From: Austropuccinia psidii
Taxonomy: Eukaryota > Basidiomycota > Pucciniomycetes > Pucciniales > Sphaerophragmiaceae
Assembly (NCBI GenBank): GCA_023105745.1
Contig: JALGQZ010000001.1
Span: forward strand, 56,191,437 to 56,255,436
Length of the DNA: 64,000 nt
Direction: 5' to 3'
The notes under the pieces are model-generated. The model saw only the letters and a program-made list of their open reading frames with translations, did no database searches and was not told where the DNA came from. Both the position numbers and the translations under genes were made by a program. This document shows, piece by piece, positions 22,701 to 35,341 of the stretch; within the stretch, counting starts at the first letter, position 1; each line of letters opens with the position of its first letter.

Positions 22701-25700
22701 ATCAAAATTGTGAGAATTTGTATCCTGTATTGACCTCAACATCACTCATTGTTGTGTAAGGTTTTAGTTTGACAAGGGCAATGAGTAATCCAGTGAAAGT
22801 TAAAATAGCAATGCGGAAACATTGAATGCATTTGCTTTGAGTGAAATCATCAATCATTTGTAATTTACCCACAGTTATATTTTATAATACTGGAATTTAT
22901 ATCTGTTCTGTTGGTTGAGTGGAGAAAAAAACATATTCCTATGTGCCCTTTTGGCCCCATTTACCTTTTTGAAGTCCTACTATTTACAAGGGCTTGACGC
23001 ATCACTTTGTTTTGAAGCAGAAAACAATTTATCAGATACTGCCAGCTGCCCTTGGAGCTTTAATGGAACCGATTAATGGAAATTCTCAATTCCAATTTGC
23101 CCTCCACAGGGAATGGTGAGGGTACCACATGAATTCTGGCAAATTGATATATATATATCCCTTGAGCATAGCTGAGAAACTCACCATTAAATTCCATCAT
23201 TGTAATTTGGAGCTTTTATAAGGCCTGTATTAAGTTTTAGCTTTGCTAACATTTTTTATAGTTGAAAAAAGGATATGGAGAGAACCATTAACTTGATTAA
23301 GGTTTTTCCTATGTAAAAATATCCCCCTTTGGGTATCTCACACTCAACTGTAGAATTCACATTAGAGGTGAACATTTTTTTTTCTCCTTCTTTGGCTTAT
23401 ATTTGGAAATAACTTCTGTATTTTTGATGATAGCTCCATTTGGATAGTACCATTAGATAAACCTGAATGGGAGATTCAATTTCAACACCCAGTTTATGGT
23501 GCTCTGCCTATCTCTCTAGATTTTAGATAAGAGATGAAAATTAAGGTTTATTCTCAGTTCTTGTTTTGAGCTGGAGTAACTTTTTAATTCCTTGTTCTAT
23601 TGTGATGGGAGTTGTCTATTTGGAAAGAGGTGATTTTTCCATTTTTCCTAATTATTCTATGAGTTCTTTGCTCTCAGGTCAATTTTAGCTGGCCTTTTGC
23701 TCTTCCATTTTTTATGGTGTTTTTATGTGACTCTTGTGCTCTGGTTTGGAGTTACAGGAAGACCTTTCTCTTCAAGCTATGATTTAGTAAATTGGGCCCA
23801 GACATGGGGGTTAAAAAGAGGCACTTTTTTACAATGAAGCAATTAAAATTAATAATATTTAGGTTTTTCCCAGGTTACTATTGAAGTTGAAGATTTAATG
23901 TTGCAAAAAGATCCAATTTCTGAATACCACATGAGATAGTTGATTTAATTATTCAATGACTCAAAAAATGTAAGGATGATATCAAAGATGATACTAAACA
24001 CCAAAAAAGAAGGAGAAAAGGTCAAATTTTGGCTCTCAAAGAAGCATGTAGTATTTCAATTTTTCTTTCCTTTTTTACTAACTAGAACTGTCTTCCAACA
24101 TTTTTGTGATAATCTAGATAGCTTCAGGGTGTCCAATAAGCTTCCCAGGAGTAACATGAAAATAAATTATAGAGAAAGTTCTTGTAGAAATGGGGAGTAA
24201 ATATGTAAGCCTTTTACATTTAAATGCATTTCAACATAATGTCCAAATTCATGATTAAAACAATCAAAGCTAATTGAACTTAAATCGATGCTTCAATACT
24301 TCATAAATTCTAGAGAAATTATAATAAAAACATAACAATAAATATTTAATAAGCTAACTGTGTTGATTTAATAACAAAATTTAATTTCAAGTGATAAATA
24401 TAGATTTTAAAAGCATGTCTATGGAATATATTCAATTATTCCCAAAGAATTCTTAATCTAAGATAAGAAATCGTATTCTTCAGAAACCTTTGCATATCTT
24501 CCAATTGATGACATTATGGTATCACAATTATTTCCTGATATAACTCAGTGTATTATAATTTTGTATTTCCTATCTAAATGTAGCTTTTTAATGATGAAAA
24601 ATTTAGTTCTGAAGTTGAAGAAGTTGTTAATTTTTGAGGGAATCCCTATGAGGATTTCAATTAGATATGGAAGCCTGAAATCACAGAATATCAAGTAAAA
24701 TGCATAATTATGAAACCTTACCTGATCAGATAGAGCTAATCCCAATTATTCAGTTGAGTATTGTTTCAAAAAATTTTTCAAACCTTAAGATGCAATGCAC
24801 AGCTTGGTGTCACTATTTGAAAAATATGAATAGATTGGTTTTTTCAAATATCAAAGGAAATTTATGGTAGCTATGACAATTCAAATTGAATGTATATAAA
24901 CCTCACTTGGTTACAATCTATGATCACAATGAAGGATATTTGGCTACAAAATACCAAAAATAGATGTTAAAGCAACATTCCCACCAAAAAGTTACATGAA
25001 ATAAAATAGCATAAAAAGGAATTGAAAGATTGATAGTAAATTCATTTAATCTTCAATACACAACGTGTGCAAACACATAGGATAATTAATAACCAAGTTA
25101 TTCCAGTGTACAATCTTAATTTTCCCTTTTTATCTAAAATACAGAAAAAGAGGAGAAAATGATAAACCATTTGGGGGTTTAGTTGGAGCTTTTAATGAGG
25201 GCTATTGAGCTGTATTTATTAAATTGAGATAGTTCCAATATCACAGAAGCTAAAGCCAAATATAAGAGAAACAAGGGTGAATAGAATCTTCACCTCCAAC
25301 ATGGTTTCTAAAGTTTTCTTGTGAGAACCCTAAATTCAGGTCCCCTAATAAATATTACAATCTTGAATATCTAACAGTCCCCTCCATGATCCTGCATCAC
25401 TCCTAGAGCTAAAGGTATTGAGTGTATTAACTTAATACAAGATTCAACAAAAATCCAAATTCCAATAATAAAATTCGAAGCTTGTATAGCTTTTCAATGC
25501 TTAATTTTAGGCATTCTGTAAGATTTCCCTATGAAACTGTTGATAATATTACTATTAATCAACAGTACTATGACTGTTCTTATGAAATATAATAATAAAA
25601 TTATCATAATCACAATTAAATAATTAATTATTTAATTATTTCTTTTACTTGTTATACACTACTAGTGATTATAACAGGAAGAAGTGATTTTCTACAACAA

Positions 25701-27109
25701 TCAATTACTAGAAAAATTTAATAATAAAAGCTTCTTTATCATAATAAAGAGTCATTTTAATATATAATTATCTTTTGCAAGAATAATTATACAAATAATC
25801 CTTGAAGAAAACTATTGCTAGAGAAAAACTTCAAAAATTAAGACAAAACACTCACTAATACTCCAAATAACTTATTAAAAGATGATAGTAGAGAAATTTG
25901 ACAGATAATTGTGGATTTAAAGAATAAAAATTGATTTATAACAGGATTACAACAATATTTAGTTTATTTCTATGATTTAACCTCTTTCTGATTGATTTTG
26001 AAAGAATAAAACACTTAATAAAAGATTAACTAATACCTACTTGTTGGTAATACTAGTATAATTGAATAATGTGATGATTTGAAAAAAACAGCAAGAGAAG
26101 GCCTCTTTTAGGTCTAAGACAGCTCACAGGGGCATGCCATTGAGAAAACTGAAAAAACAGTTACTTATAAAACAATAATCCTTTTTGGATTAATGAGTGC
26201 ATCATATGTTGTCATGTAAGATTATCATAATTACTTAATTGATGCTTTCACATGACTACCAACCCAAATATGGTTAAGTATAAAAGGAGTAGAAACTGTA
26301 AATCTTCTTTTATTTCAAAAAAAACATTAATTTGTCAATTTTATCAATTTTGTTGGAAATTTTATCACAGGTTGTATTTTCTGTGAATTTTTGAAGATTT
26401 AGTATTTCACGTGGAATTATGAAAAATGGACTGTAAGTAGAACTTTCAATTTTACTTATGAAACTGTAATTACTGTTTGTTCCTTCATGGATCATACTGT
26501 TCTCCATTTATCCTGAAAGATTCAGAAAGATTAATCACAAATTGTATGCTTAATGAGTTTTTGAAGGTTTTACCTCATTTCTACATAGAATTGCAAAGAA
26601 CCCTATATACCAGGTTGCTATGAGGTAAATCAATGGATACTAGTCCAAAAAGGGTTTGAATTACTCTTTTAAGGTTTAGCCATGGAAGATGATGAAGTAT
26701 TGACATGATTACAGCAGTCTAAGTTGCTCTTTACCTCTCTGTCACATCAAAATAGTAGCTTATTTGCAATTTTCTTATGATTTAATGAGATTTTAACTTG
26801 GTAACTAGGTTCCCAAAAGGTTTTAGTATACCAATTGGGGCATGATCAGCCATGGATCAAAGCTTTAGAGCTATCCATTCCTCAGAGGCCTCAGAAGCTT
26901 GGTACCCCAGCTCTCTCTGATGTCTTTTGTCCCCCTTAGCTATTTTCACATCAATAATAAAAATTCAGGCTTCAAGACTGATATCCACAATGGGTGTATT
27001 AAGAATTTATGTAACAATACCATAATATTAAATGCCACAAACATGCATAACACTATTCTTGGTGTATATGTAACATGGGATTTCTCACATTCCCATTATT
27101 TTGGCATGA
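19775..27109. other. Long AT-rich stretch without recognisable genes
   Basis: About 7.3 kb with only short, unsupported open frames, many homopolymer runs, and no domain, LTR end pair or RNA gene that I can defend. A small inverted repeat at 21164-21291 is the only structure worth listing. Some of it may be very old transposon sequence. Confidence 0.5.
21164..21291. repeat. Small inverted repeat, possible MITE remnant
   Basis: Arms GTGGCATACCTTTG (21164-21177) and the complement of GTGCCATACCTTTG (21278-21291) match at 13 of 14 positions around a 100-bp core that holds a smaller GCCC..GGGC hairpin. No target duplication is evident, so it may be chance or a decayed miniature element. Confidence 0.3.
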
Positions 27110-30100
27110 AAGTGAGAATATTTCAATCTATGTGAACAATGGCCATATTTCCACTATACTCTTGTATGGCTATCTGCCATCTGAGAATATTTATGTTAGG
27201 ATTTTTCATGTTTATGGGTTATTTAACAGCAGTAAAATCTGTTATTACTTCAAAAACACATCCTTTGAGAAAGTAATTAAGTTTTTCCAAGGCCCAGACA
27301 AGGGATAAACACCCCATTTTACTTTCCCCATATCTGGCTTCAGTTGTGTTTATCTTCCTAGATATGAAACCTATGGGTCCTTCCACAGGATTGTCATTCA
27401 TAATCTGTACTTGATGAAGTGCAGCACCTAGCCCATCCCCTGATGCATCAATATGAAACTTAAAGTGTAGCCTAAAGTCTGGCATAAGTAAGAGTGGAGC
27501 AGCTGTTAATGCTTATCTCAAATATTCAAAGTCTTTTACTTTGCCAACAGTCATCTTAAATACTGTGTCTTTGTCACAAAACCTATAAAGAGGTCTTGCT
27601 ATGGATTCAAATTCTTTAATGTGCTTCCTTTAGTATCCTGCAAATCCCAAAAATCACTGAATTTCCTTTTTGCTCTGAGGCATATGTCTCAGTAGTACTT
27701 CTGAAACCTTGTTTTTTTCAATTTCAAGGGATATACCAGATGCTAAATGTCCCAGGGCTTTGAGTTCTTTAAATACAAAATTACATTTCTTTAAAGAAAT
27801 CTTCACTCCCACAGATTAATTCTTCTCAAAACTCCTGATAATCTGTATATATGTTCCTCCAAAGTCTTGGATCATAAAATAATGTCATCAATTTAAATCA
27901 TTAAACATCCTTCTGAAAGCTCTCCAGGGAAGATTTCATTCATCATCCTTTGGAAGTGTGAAGGTGAATTTTGGATACCAAAAGGTATCCTCAAATATTC
28001 ATAAACCCCACAATGAACAATAATTCTCAAATGTTTTCTTTCTCTTGGTGTCACTACATTTTGATGGAATCCCTTAAGGTAATCCATAGTGCTTATGTAC
28101 ACTTCTTGAGATATTTGAGTAAGGACAATTTGGATTTTAGGTATGGGATACCTTTCTGGGAAAGGGTAAGTGTACAGAGCTCTAAAGTCCCCCACCATTC
28201 TAGATTTTCCATTATTCCATGCCACTATGACTGTTGAAGTTATTTCTACTTCCACATTTTGGCCAACCTTTCTTATTACACCAAGGTCAAGAAGTTCTCT
28301 AATATGGAGCTCCGGGGATTCTCTTATTTTGGGTTTGCTTGATATGCAGGCCTTCTCAAGAGTGGTGGATAAGGTCTCTCAATATTTAAAATAATTTTAA
28401 CTTCATGACCAAAAATTACCCCCAAAGGCTCTATATCTTATGCAAATGCTTGTTTTTGGTCATATAGAAGGGCAGAGAGTTCATTTTCCTGTTTATTAGT
28501 AAGGTGAAGACTTATTTAAGCTTCATTTAACTGTTCAGATTTTAATTTCTCCAACTCTAAGCTGACTGGTGACACTTTATTTAATGCAATTTGTCTTTCA
28601 AAAGGCAAAAAGGAAAATTTTCAATGATTATTGTCCCCAATAGTAAATTATCTTTCTTTATTGTTATTCAAATCAATTCCATACATGATTAAGTAATCAT
28701 TTACTGATATAAAATGGGTACTGGAGCAGTTTTCCATAATAAGAAATTAAACCATTATTCTTAAATTTCCATTTATATGCGGAAATTTGACAATAGTTTC
28801 AAATATGCCCAATGTTTTCATTGGATTACTTGCACTGTTGAATTTTATGCCATCAATTGGTAATAATTTATCTTTGAAATCTGGTACACAATTCTCAAGA
28901 AAATATTTTCCAACACAAGAGCAGAAGGCTCCTGTGTCAATTAAGTTTTTAGTGGTTTTGTTATCAATTACCACTTCTGTTATACAGGAATTACCAGCTG
29001 TATAACCTTTTCCCCTGTTTGGTTTGGTTTTCATAAGTTGTGTATCTTGAATTTTTGACAAATCAAGCTGACCATTGCTCAATTGTGGCAAGTGGGAATA
29101 AGATTCCATGATGTCAAATTTGACATTGATATTTTCTATATCTTTTGAAGATTCAGAAAATATTGACAATTTTTCATCTGAATTTTCTTCATTTACATCA
29201 TCTTTTTCAACATCAGGTTCCTTCTCAATGTCAATTTCATTGATTTTTCCCTTCTTGAGTCATTAATTAGCTAGATGTGTAGTGCTCTGGAAAATATTGC
29301 ACTTTCTGATTACATCTGCATATTTATAATTCATATTATTAGAATTTTCTTTGGGATTTTTGTCCACAGAATCTTTCCAAGGTGTATTAAACCTTGTTTT
29401 AAGACTCACCCTACTAGAGCCAATTCTGGTTCTGGCGGTTACTTCTCTCAATATATTTATAATATCTTCTGCTGAATATTTTTCAGTAGTCCTGCTTTTA
29501 ATATCATTCTCTAAGTCACCTCCACATTGTCTTAGAATCTTTCTGTGAATCATAAATTCCAACATCTCAGGATATAATGCTGTTGATCTGTCTTTCTGTT
29601 TGCAAAACCTTGGTAAATTTTTATCTTTGTAAGAATTCAATTTAGCAGATTCAAAGGCTGTTTCGACTTCAAATCTCCAGGCATAAGTGGGCCATTTAGT
29701 AATAATTTGGATTCTTCACCAAGTCCAGCTTTGGTGTCCATGTGCTTGTCCTAATCAAGGTGTTAAATATTTCTGTCACCAATCTTTCTGGTAATTCAAA
29801 ATCTTCTTTAATCATGTCAATACCTCTGATGAACTTCATATGATGATATTCTCCTTCACCACTGAAGTGAGGCAATTCCTTAAGTTTTGGTACTTCTTTC
29901 AAGAGTTCTTGGCCCATCGGTGGCTCAAAAGTTATGGAAAGAAGTGTAAAATTCATTTTTCAATTGTGAATTTTCTACATCCAATATGTGTGGGTTGGAA
30001 TTTATTGTACTCTCATTTTGATTCTGAGGTGTAGAAATTCTTTGTAAGGTGTGGAGTAATTGTTCAATATCATTCATTTTACTGGTTCTACACCTTTGGG

Positions 30101-30805
30101 AATTTCTGAATTCATTTTGAAAACCTTGTATTAGATTAATTAATTCAATTTTCTACATTTCTTCTTCAATTGTCATTTCTTTCCATAATTCTGTCTTTCT
30201 AATATTATCAGAAATTACTTTATTCAATTTGATTGTTAATTTTGATACTTCCTCTTGTGAGATTTAAAAATATGTTTTCAAGGCAATTGTATATGTCTTT
30301 ACTTTAGTAAATGAGTTTTAAATGTGATAAAGGACTTTCTCATTCTCTGCTTTGATAATATTTATGGCTTTTTTATTCTTGTTTCAATTATGTCATCAAT
30401 ATTGAATCTAGCACATTTATCTGTCAATTCTTTTATAACTTCAGATTATTCATTTATCTTATTAATAAATGAACTGTCATTATCAGAAGTTTGAATTGAT
30501 CTTAAAGCTTTGTAAAAATACATAAGTGTTTTATTTATTTGGCTCAAACTCAGATTATTTGTCTTAAGATTTTTACAAATTGATCAATTCTTCTCAGAAA
30601 TATGACTTTTTACATAATTTATAGCTATTTACAAATTTGGATTGTCATCCAGAATTTCAAAAATCACTTCTGATATTTTAATCTGGCTTCCTCATTTTTC
30701 TATAATTCCATCATAGTCCTGGCCATTTGGAACACATTTTCCATGGCATCCTGCTGAATCTTTGGGATTCTGTATCCAAGGCTGGGACCTTGCCTCTGCC
30801 CTTGT
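27110..30805 (-). pseudogene. Element C: Gypsy pol/gag remnant, left half of the split host retroelement
   Basis: Reads on the minus strand as a decayed relative of element D, from RNase H back to gag. Visible pieces are RNase H with [16 protein letters not shown] with ISTMDYLKGFHQNV, a protease stretch with LIDTGAFCSCVGKYF (intact DTG), and Gag stretches with [15 protein letters not shown] and WTPKLD. Many stops and frameshifts separate them. The integrase, chromodomain-like end and 3' LTR expected to the left are absent: homology to D stops near 27110. At 30805 the match breaks exactly where the large TIR element begins and resumes at 60743. Confidence 0.88.
30803..30805. repeat. Left target-site duplication TGT
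   Basis: The three bases before the left CACCAGGG terminus repeat after the right terminus (60740-60742). They belong to the interrupted Gypsy gag and fit the element D alignment as a single copy. Confidence 0.85.
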
Positions 30806-30847
30806 CACCAGGGCAAATCTTGCGTCAATTGTTGGCGATTGACTTCA
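30806..30847 (+). repeat. Left terminal inverted repeat (42 bp)
   Basis: Begins CACCAGGGCAAATCTTGCG and pairs with the complement of 60698-60739. The six mismatches are one transversion and five transitions. Similarity continues weakly for about 20 bp further (a GATAAAA/TATAAAA word in both). Confidence 0.93.
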
Positions 30848-30978
30848 CGCCGCACCGCAGTCAGTATAAAATCTTGCTTCAGTTGTGTTAGTGTCACTTT
30901 ATAGTCACTGGATTTAGTGGGTCACGTCACCTCAGTGTCAATAAAACGTCAATCTTCACATGTGTCACATGAGAATGT
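30822..30978. repeat. Left subterminal GTCA-word cluster
   Basis: About ten GTCA words, many as TGTCAC or GGTCACGTCACC, lie within 160 bp of the left end. The right subterminal 110 bp also holds several in TGTCAC, GTGACA and TTGAC contexts. Clustered short motifs next to the ends are what CACTA-type transposase or TnpA-like proteins bind; that role is inferred. Confidence 0.55.
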
Positions 30979-31173
30979 CACTCAAAGCCCAAACCCATCT
31001 AAACACTATTTTCAATGTTCAGGTAATTTCACCTCATTGGCTTTCGCATCCTTGCCTACTTCTCCCCAACGCTTTGCATGCTTATGCACCCGCACCGCCC
31101 TCCAGATGAGACTCCGGAACTGCCCCCCCATCTCTGCCCTCATCACTCCTTATGCTTTCACACCCCCGCACTT

Positions 31174-31377
31174 ACCATCTTTACGCTTGCATGGTGCCCT
31201 CCCGACATTCCTCCGCCACCGCTAACCATCCTTATGCTTGTGTAGTGCCCTCCCAACATGCCTCCAACACCGCTAACCATCCTTACTCTTGTGTAGAGCC
31301 CTCCTCATATGCCTCCAACACTGCTTACCATCCTTACGCTTGTGTAGTTCCCTCCTGACATGCCTGCGATGTTCCCT
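31174..31377 (+). repeat. 51-bp tandem repeat array, four units
   Basis: Units begin at 31174, 31225, 31276 and 31327 with an exact 51-bp period. Each starts ACCATCYTTA and contains a GCTTG or CTCTTG word, a TGCCCTCC-like block and CCTCC. Flanking DNA (31080-31170, 31440-31550) holds looser relatives with CTTATGC and CACCCCCGC words. Because 51 is divisible by three, a 17-residue repetitive frame is open, but I see nothing else to suggest it is translated. The 14-mer TCCTTACGCTTGTG (31331-31344) recurs exactly at 36754-36767. Confidence 0.85.
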
Positions 31378-31679
31378 CACACTGGCCTAATCCTCAAAGC
31401 CGCTTATGATCCTTACCCTCCTGCTGGGCCCTCAAGATGAGATTACGATGCCGCCCCCATCTCCACCCTCCCGCGGTGCCCTCAAGAGATATGCCTCCGA
31501 CACTGCCCTCAATCCTCCTTATGCCTCTGCACCCCCGCCACTTACCATCCATAGTGTACGGTGGCTTGTTGGCATACACAATCAATGCAATCAAGGAAAT
31601 ATGCTGAGTGGCCTTCTCTGCCAACAGGACCTAAGGGGAAATTGGTCAGTATATTCACAATTTTGTGATTAGGTTTTAA

Positions 31680-32264
31680 ATCATTAGACTCACAAAACGA
31701 AACCTAATAAGCTGACTATTTAAGACAAGAATTGTGTCTCCTGTTTCCCTGACAAAACCATCTTATTTCATATCATTCAAATGGAACACCTTGCTTAGTC
31801 CTTACCTCATGGGAATTGAATAGTTCAAAAGTTGACTTGAGTAGGTTTCTCACTAGTCCACTGTATTCCATGTCTCACAGGGAAGTGATTTCATTTGCAT
31901 TATATGAAATAATTTGCAAAACATCGCCTCCTTCAATTTCCCGACAAATTGTATTTTTCAAATGCAATACAATTTTAATAGAAGGTTCCAAGGCTGTTGA
32001 TGCGCAGGTTTATTTTGGTCAGCTTGTGGTTCTAAAATGTATTTTTTCTCGAATATTCAATAGCTCTTAAACTGCTTTAAATTGATATTTAACTTCTTTC
32101 AAACTCACTGAAATTCTCCAATATTACCCAAAAAAGAATCAATTATTTTAAACTTATTTTACTTCCACCTTTTTTCTTCAATTTTGATCTTTTTATTCAA
32201 AAAGTTTCAAAAAATTTATCAATCAACTTGTCACCATCTATTTGCTTGATAAACTACCTCTGCT
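31680..32264. other. AT-rich spacer upstream of the first cargo gene
   Basis: No coding signal. It becomes T-rich and then A-rich shortly before the ATG at 32265, and presumably holds that gene's promoter. No specific box can be defended. Confidence 0.4.
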
Positions 32265-34961
32265 ATGTCCCAAACCCCAGGAAGGTCAACTGAATTCAAT
32301 GAACTATCAACTTCAGCCCCAGAGAGTGGAAGTGAAATCTCTGATATGGCCAGTAGTCATGAATTGGTCATTGACATAGAGAGCCAGTCACATGAATATA
32401 ATCAATATCCACCAGTTCTTCCAGAATGTGAGTATTCATCCATCTTGAATATTTCAAATCTCTCAAAACATGATATTGTGTCATAGCCTTTATTTCAGCT
32501 CAGCCTCCAAGCTCTCAGAAACCAAATTTTAAAAGCTATGAGAAGGAAAAGACTGTTGAACCTTGTGCACCAACAGAAGATCCTGGGCAAGATGATGTAG
32601 TTTTTAGTGGGGAGGTGGAAATTATATCCAAGGAGCAATTTGTCTCAAACATTGCTCAAACAATCCCAATGCTTGAAAAAATGCAAAATGATAGTAAAAT
32701 TCCTGATTATGTGCGTCAAAAGATTGCTGAAGCAATGAGCCTCCTCAAAATATATTTGAACCGTAAGTCCATTACTAATTCAATACAAAAACATCAAAAT
32801 GGCTGCTTACAATATATGGGAAGGTGTGGAGGTGGGAGAATCTCTACCTGAAGGATCTCGAGTGGTAATTGGAATTCCAGGCAAAAGATTAGGAAAAAGA
32901 CCAAATATACATGCCACCAACAAAAAACGCCGTACCTTTGAAGCCGCAAAAGATTGCCGGTATTAGGGTGATGAAATGATCAATGTTGAAGTGGTCCATA
33001 TGGATAATCAACCTCCACATACTGAAATCCCCCCCATACTCAAAGAAACAATTGATGATGAACCTCCACATACTGAAAGCCCCCCCATACTCAATGAAAC
33101 AATCCATGATGAAACCCCTCCCACCTCTCCTCAAAATATTCAAGCCTTTCAAGAAAGGGAGACAATTAAACATGATACAATGGGCAAAGATATGACTGAT
33201 ATAATTCCCAACCTTGAGCCCGAAGTGTCATCCTCTGCTAATTTTCAAGGAATATTTACTCCCGCATGGAAGAGGTTGGAGACATTTTAAATTATCATTG
33301 CAATATTACTCAACAATCGTGAACAAGGGGGCTTGATAATATCAATAGGATCTACAAAAGTTGATGGGACATTTTACCAACAAAGGATGCTCATACATTC
33401 CTGCCCATTGGTATTAAGATGATCAGTAACCAAGAGCTTAAAATTTCAGCCTGGCTTGAGGACCTTGACATGGCAGGTGAGTTTTATCTTTGTGCATGAA
33501 ACGTGATTATTGGCTGTTGACTGGTGATATAAATTGCAATATACAGGGTTAGATTTTTTTAAGCCAACAGAAACAGAAGTGTTTTTTAATAACAACATTT
33601 GGAATATCAAATTGATGAAGGAATCAGCTAAACCTTCAGATAATCTCCCAAAATCTGAACACTCCTTCTTCAAAATGGTTCAGAGCCTTCTTTACCCTGC
33701 CAATCCAGTTAAATATTGTAGGGAAAATGTTATGTTTGAATCAATTAGTTTAGTCTCATACAATGTGATTGCACCCAAACCATATGTGGCACTAACATCA
33801 AATTTGACCAATGCTCTTTGACTTGAACGGGGAGCAGTTGAATACCTTGCTTCCTGCTTGAGTAAATTGAAGAAACGTGCAACACAACTTAGCATTGAAG
33901 GTGGTGGGGCTGACAATGAGATATCAAAAAAGCCGTACAAGAACCTGGAGGATCTAATGGATACAGTTGTCCATTTGATGATTGCGTACAACATGGTATG
34001 TGCACATACAAAGGTTGAAGTCAATGGCATCAAAGGCAAACTCACGAGCTCCAAAAAAAATGAGGCCATCAAAGATCCTTTGACATGTCACAAGAATCTC
34101 AGAATAAATTGAATTTACTATGGTATACTAGCCGCTTTCTGTGCCGCGGGGTTTTGTGGTTTGATTGTATGCTCAGATGACTGGAGAACAAGCTCAGTTA
34201 AAGGGGCTTTACCATTCATTGACATTTCTGAAAAACTTTCAGAGGGTAAAAGTCTAGTGGAGCCGGTGTGGCTATGTACTAATAAGTATATATGTAATTT
34301 ACTGAATAAATGTTTCTTCTCATCAGAGTCTTTTAACCCCACTGTACCTCCTAGATTTTAATTTGCACAATGCTTGGTATTAGAATTTGGTTATGCCTGG
34401 GTGGTGAAGCATGGTCTTGGTTTGAGTGATGAGGTCATATTGACTGTACCCAGGTCAGCTAAACTTACAGCCAGGATTGACCCATTTTAGATTAGCTTTG
34501 TACTAGATAGATTGCAATTGAATTTTGCAAAGTTATTTAAAAATTTAATAATCGTTACTATCTATCCTACTACTGCCCGGATGCCACATTATGAATACCA
34601 ATAATAATTTTATGGAGGCATGCCTCCGTACACCATTGAAAATACTCCAACAAGATGCAAAATGAATCAGGCAGTTGTGCCCTCAATTTGCACACGCGGG
34701 GGCATTGCGAGAAGTGGGTTTTATCACTTCCCCCCAGCCCATAATAGGCCAAATGGCCCTGTTCCTTTCAAGAGGACTAGTATAATTAGGGATGTGCAGC
34801 AGGGTGCATATTGCATTCATGCGGGCTTGCAATATTCCACATGGTTGTATTGGAAAGTGATTGAATGGGAACATCAATATGTCAAATTGAATAATGCACT
34901 ATCCACTGCATTTTTCAAGTTTAGGTACTTGAGATCGCAAATTTGCGAAGGTCAGGTGTGA
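32265..34961 (+). pseudogene. Cargo gene 1: multi-exon protein of unknown function, decayed
   Basis: I recognise no domain. Exon 1 starts at ATG 32265 (Ser/Glu-rich). A 71-nt intron (32428-32498, GTGAGT...TTTCAG) keeps the frame into a second exon with an acidic stretch and a helical segment (ISKEQFVSNIAQTIPMLEKM). A second donor (GTAAGT) is at 32763. A later exon has two imperfect PPHTEIPPIL-type repeats. Another, after a GTGAGT...ATACAG intron (about 33477-33546), gives LDFFKPTETEVFFNN and continues in one frame to 34961, with stops at about 33821, 34112, 34361 and 34490. The final segment is rich in Trp, Tyr and His. It could be one gene or two, or the N-terminal part of the Tet-like gene downstream. 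Confidence 0.6.
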
Positions 34962-35341
34962 TCTTTCATTTTTAGCCACAATTAAAAAAGATTCATTGAC
35001 CAAAATAAAATTTAGGTGATATTTATAATTCAGTAATCATTTGGTTTCATTTCATTTGCCGCTGCAAGCATGCCATTCACGAAAAAAGGAAAGGAGCCTG
35101 AAAGGGAACTCGCGGGAAAGGGTCGGTGTGAGGAAGGAAAGTGTGAGTGGCTTGCTTATTCTCAGCATATATATATAGATATATATATATGCTTCCACAT
35201 TCATGTGGCACCCTCATTCGGCCCCATGGAATAACATTGGCTTTAGTCATTTTAGATCAAGCCAATGCCATGTGGGCTCCAACAGGGAAGTCAAAGATGT
35301 GTGCTGAATAAAGCTCTCTTTGGGAAGCATTCTGGACTCAA
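34962..35341. other. Spacer with an AT microsatellite hairpin
   Basis: Holds an (AT)n tract at about 35166-35190 flanked by AGCATATATA and its complement, which can fold into a hairpin. It separates cargo gene 1 from the Tet-like frame. No coding evidence beyond what may be an unplaced exon. Confidence 0.4.

Noticed and set aside
31152..31358. 17-residue repeat protein from the 51-bp array
   Set aside because: A period divisible by three keeps a frame open by chance. No start context, splice support or neighbouring coding sequence.
32265..34961. KDZ-type transposase for cargo gene 1
   Set aside because: None of the conserved KDZ acidic or CxC motifs that I know could be found; function left unknown.
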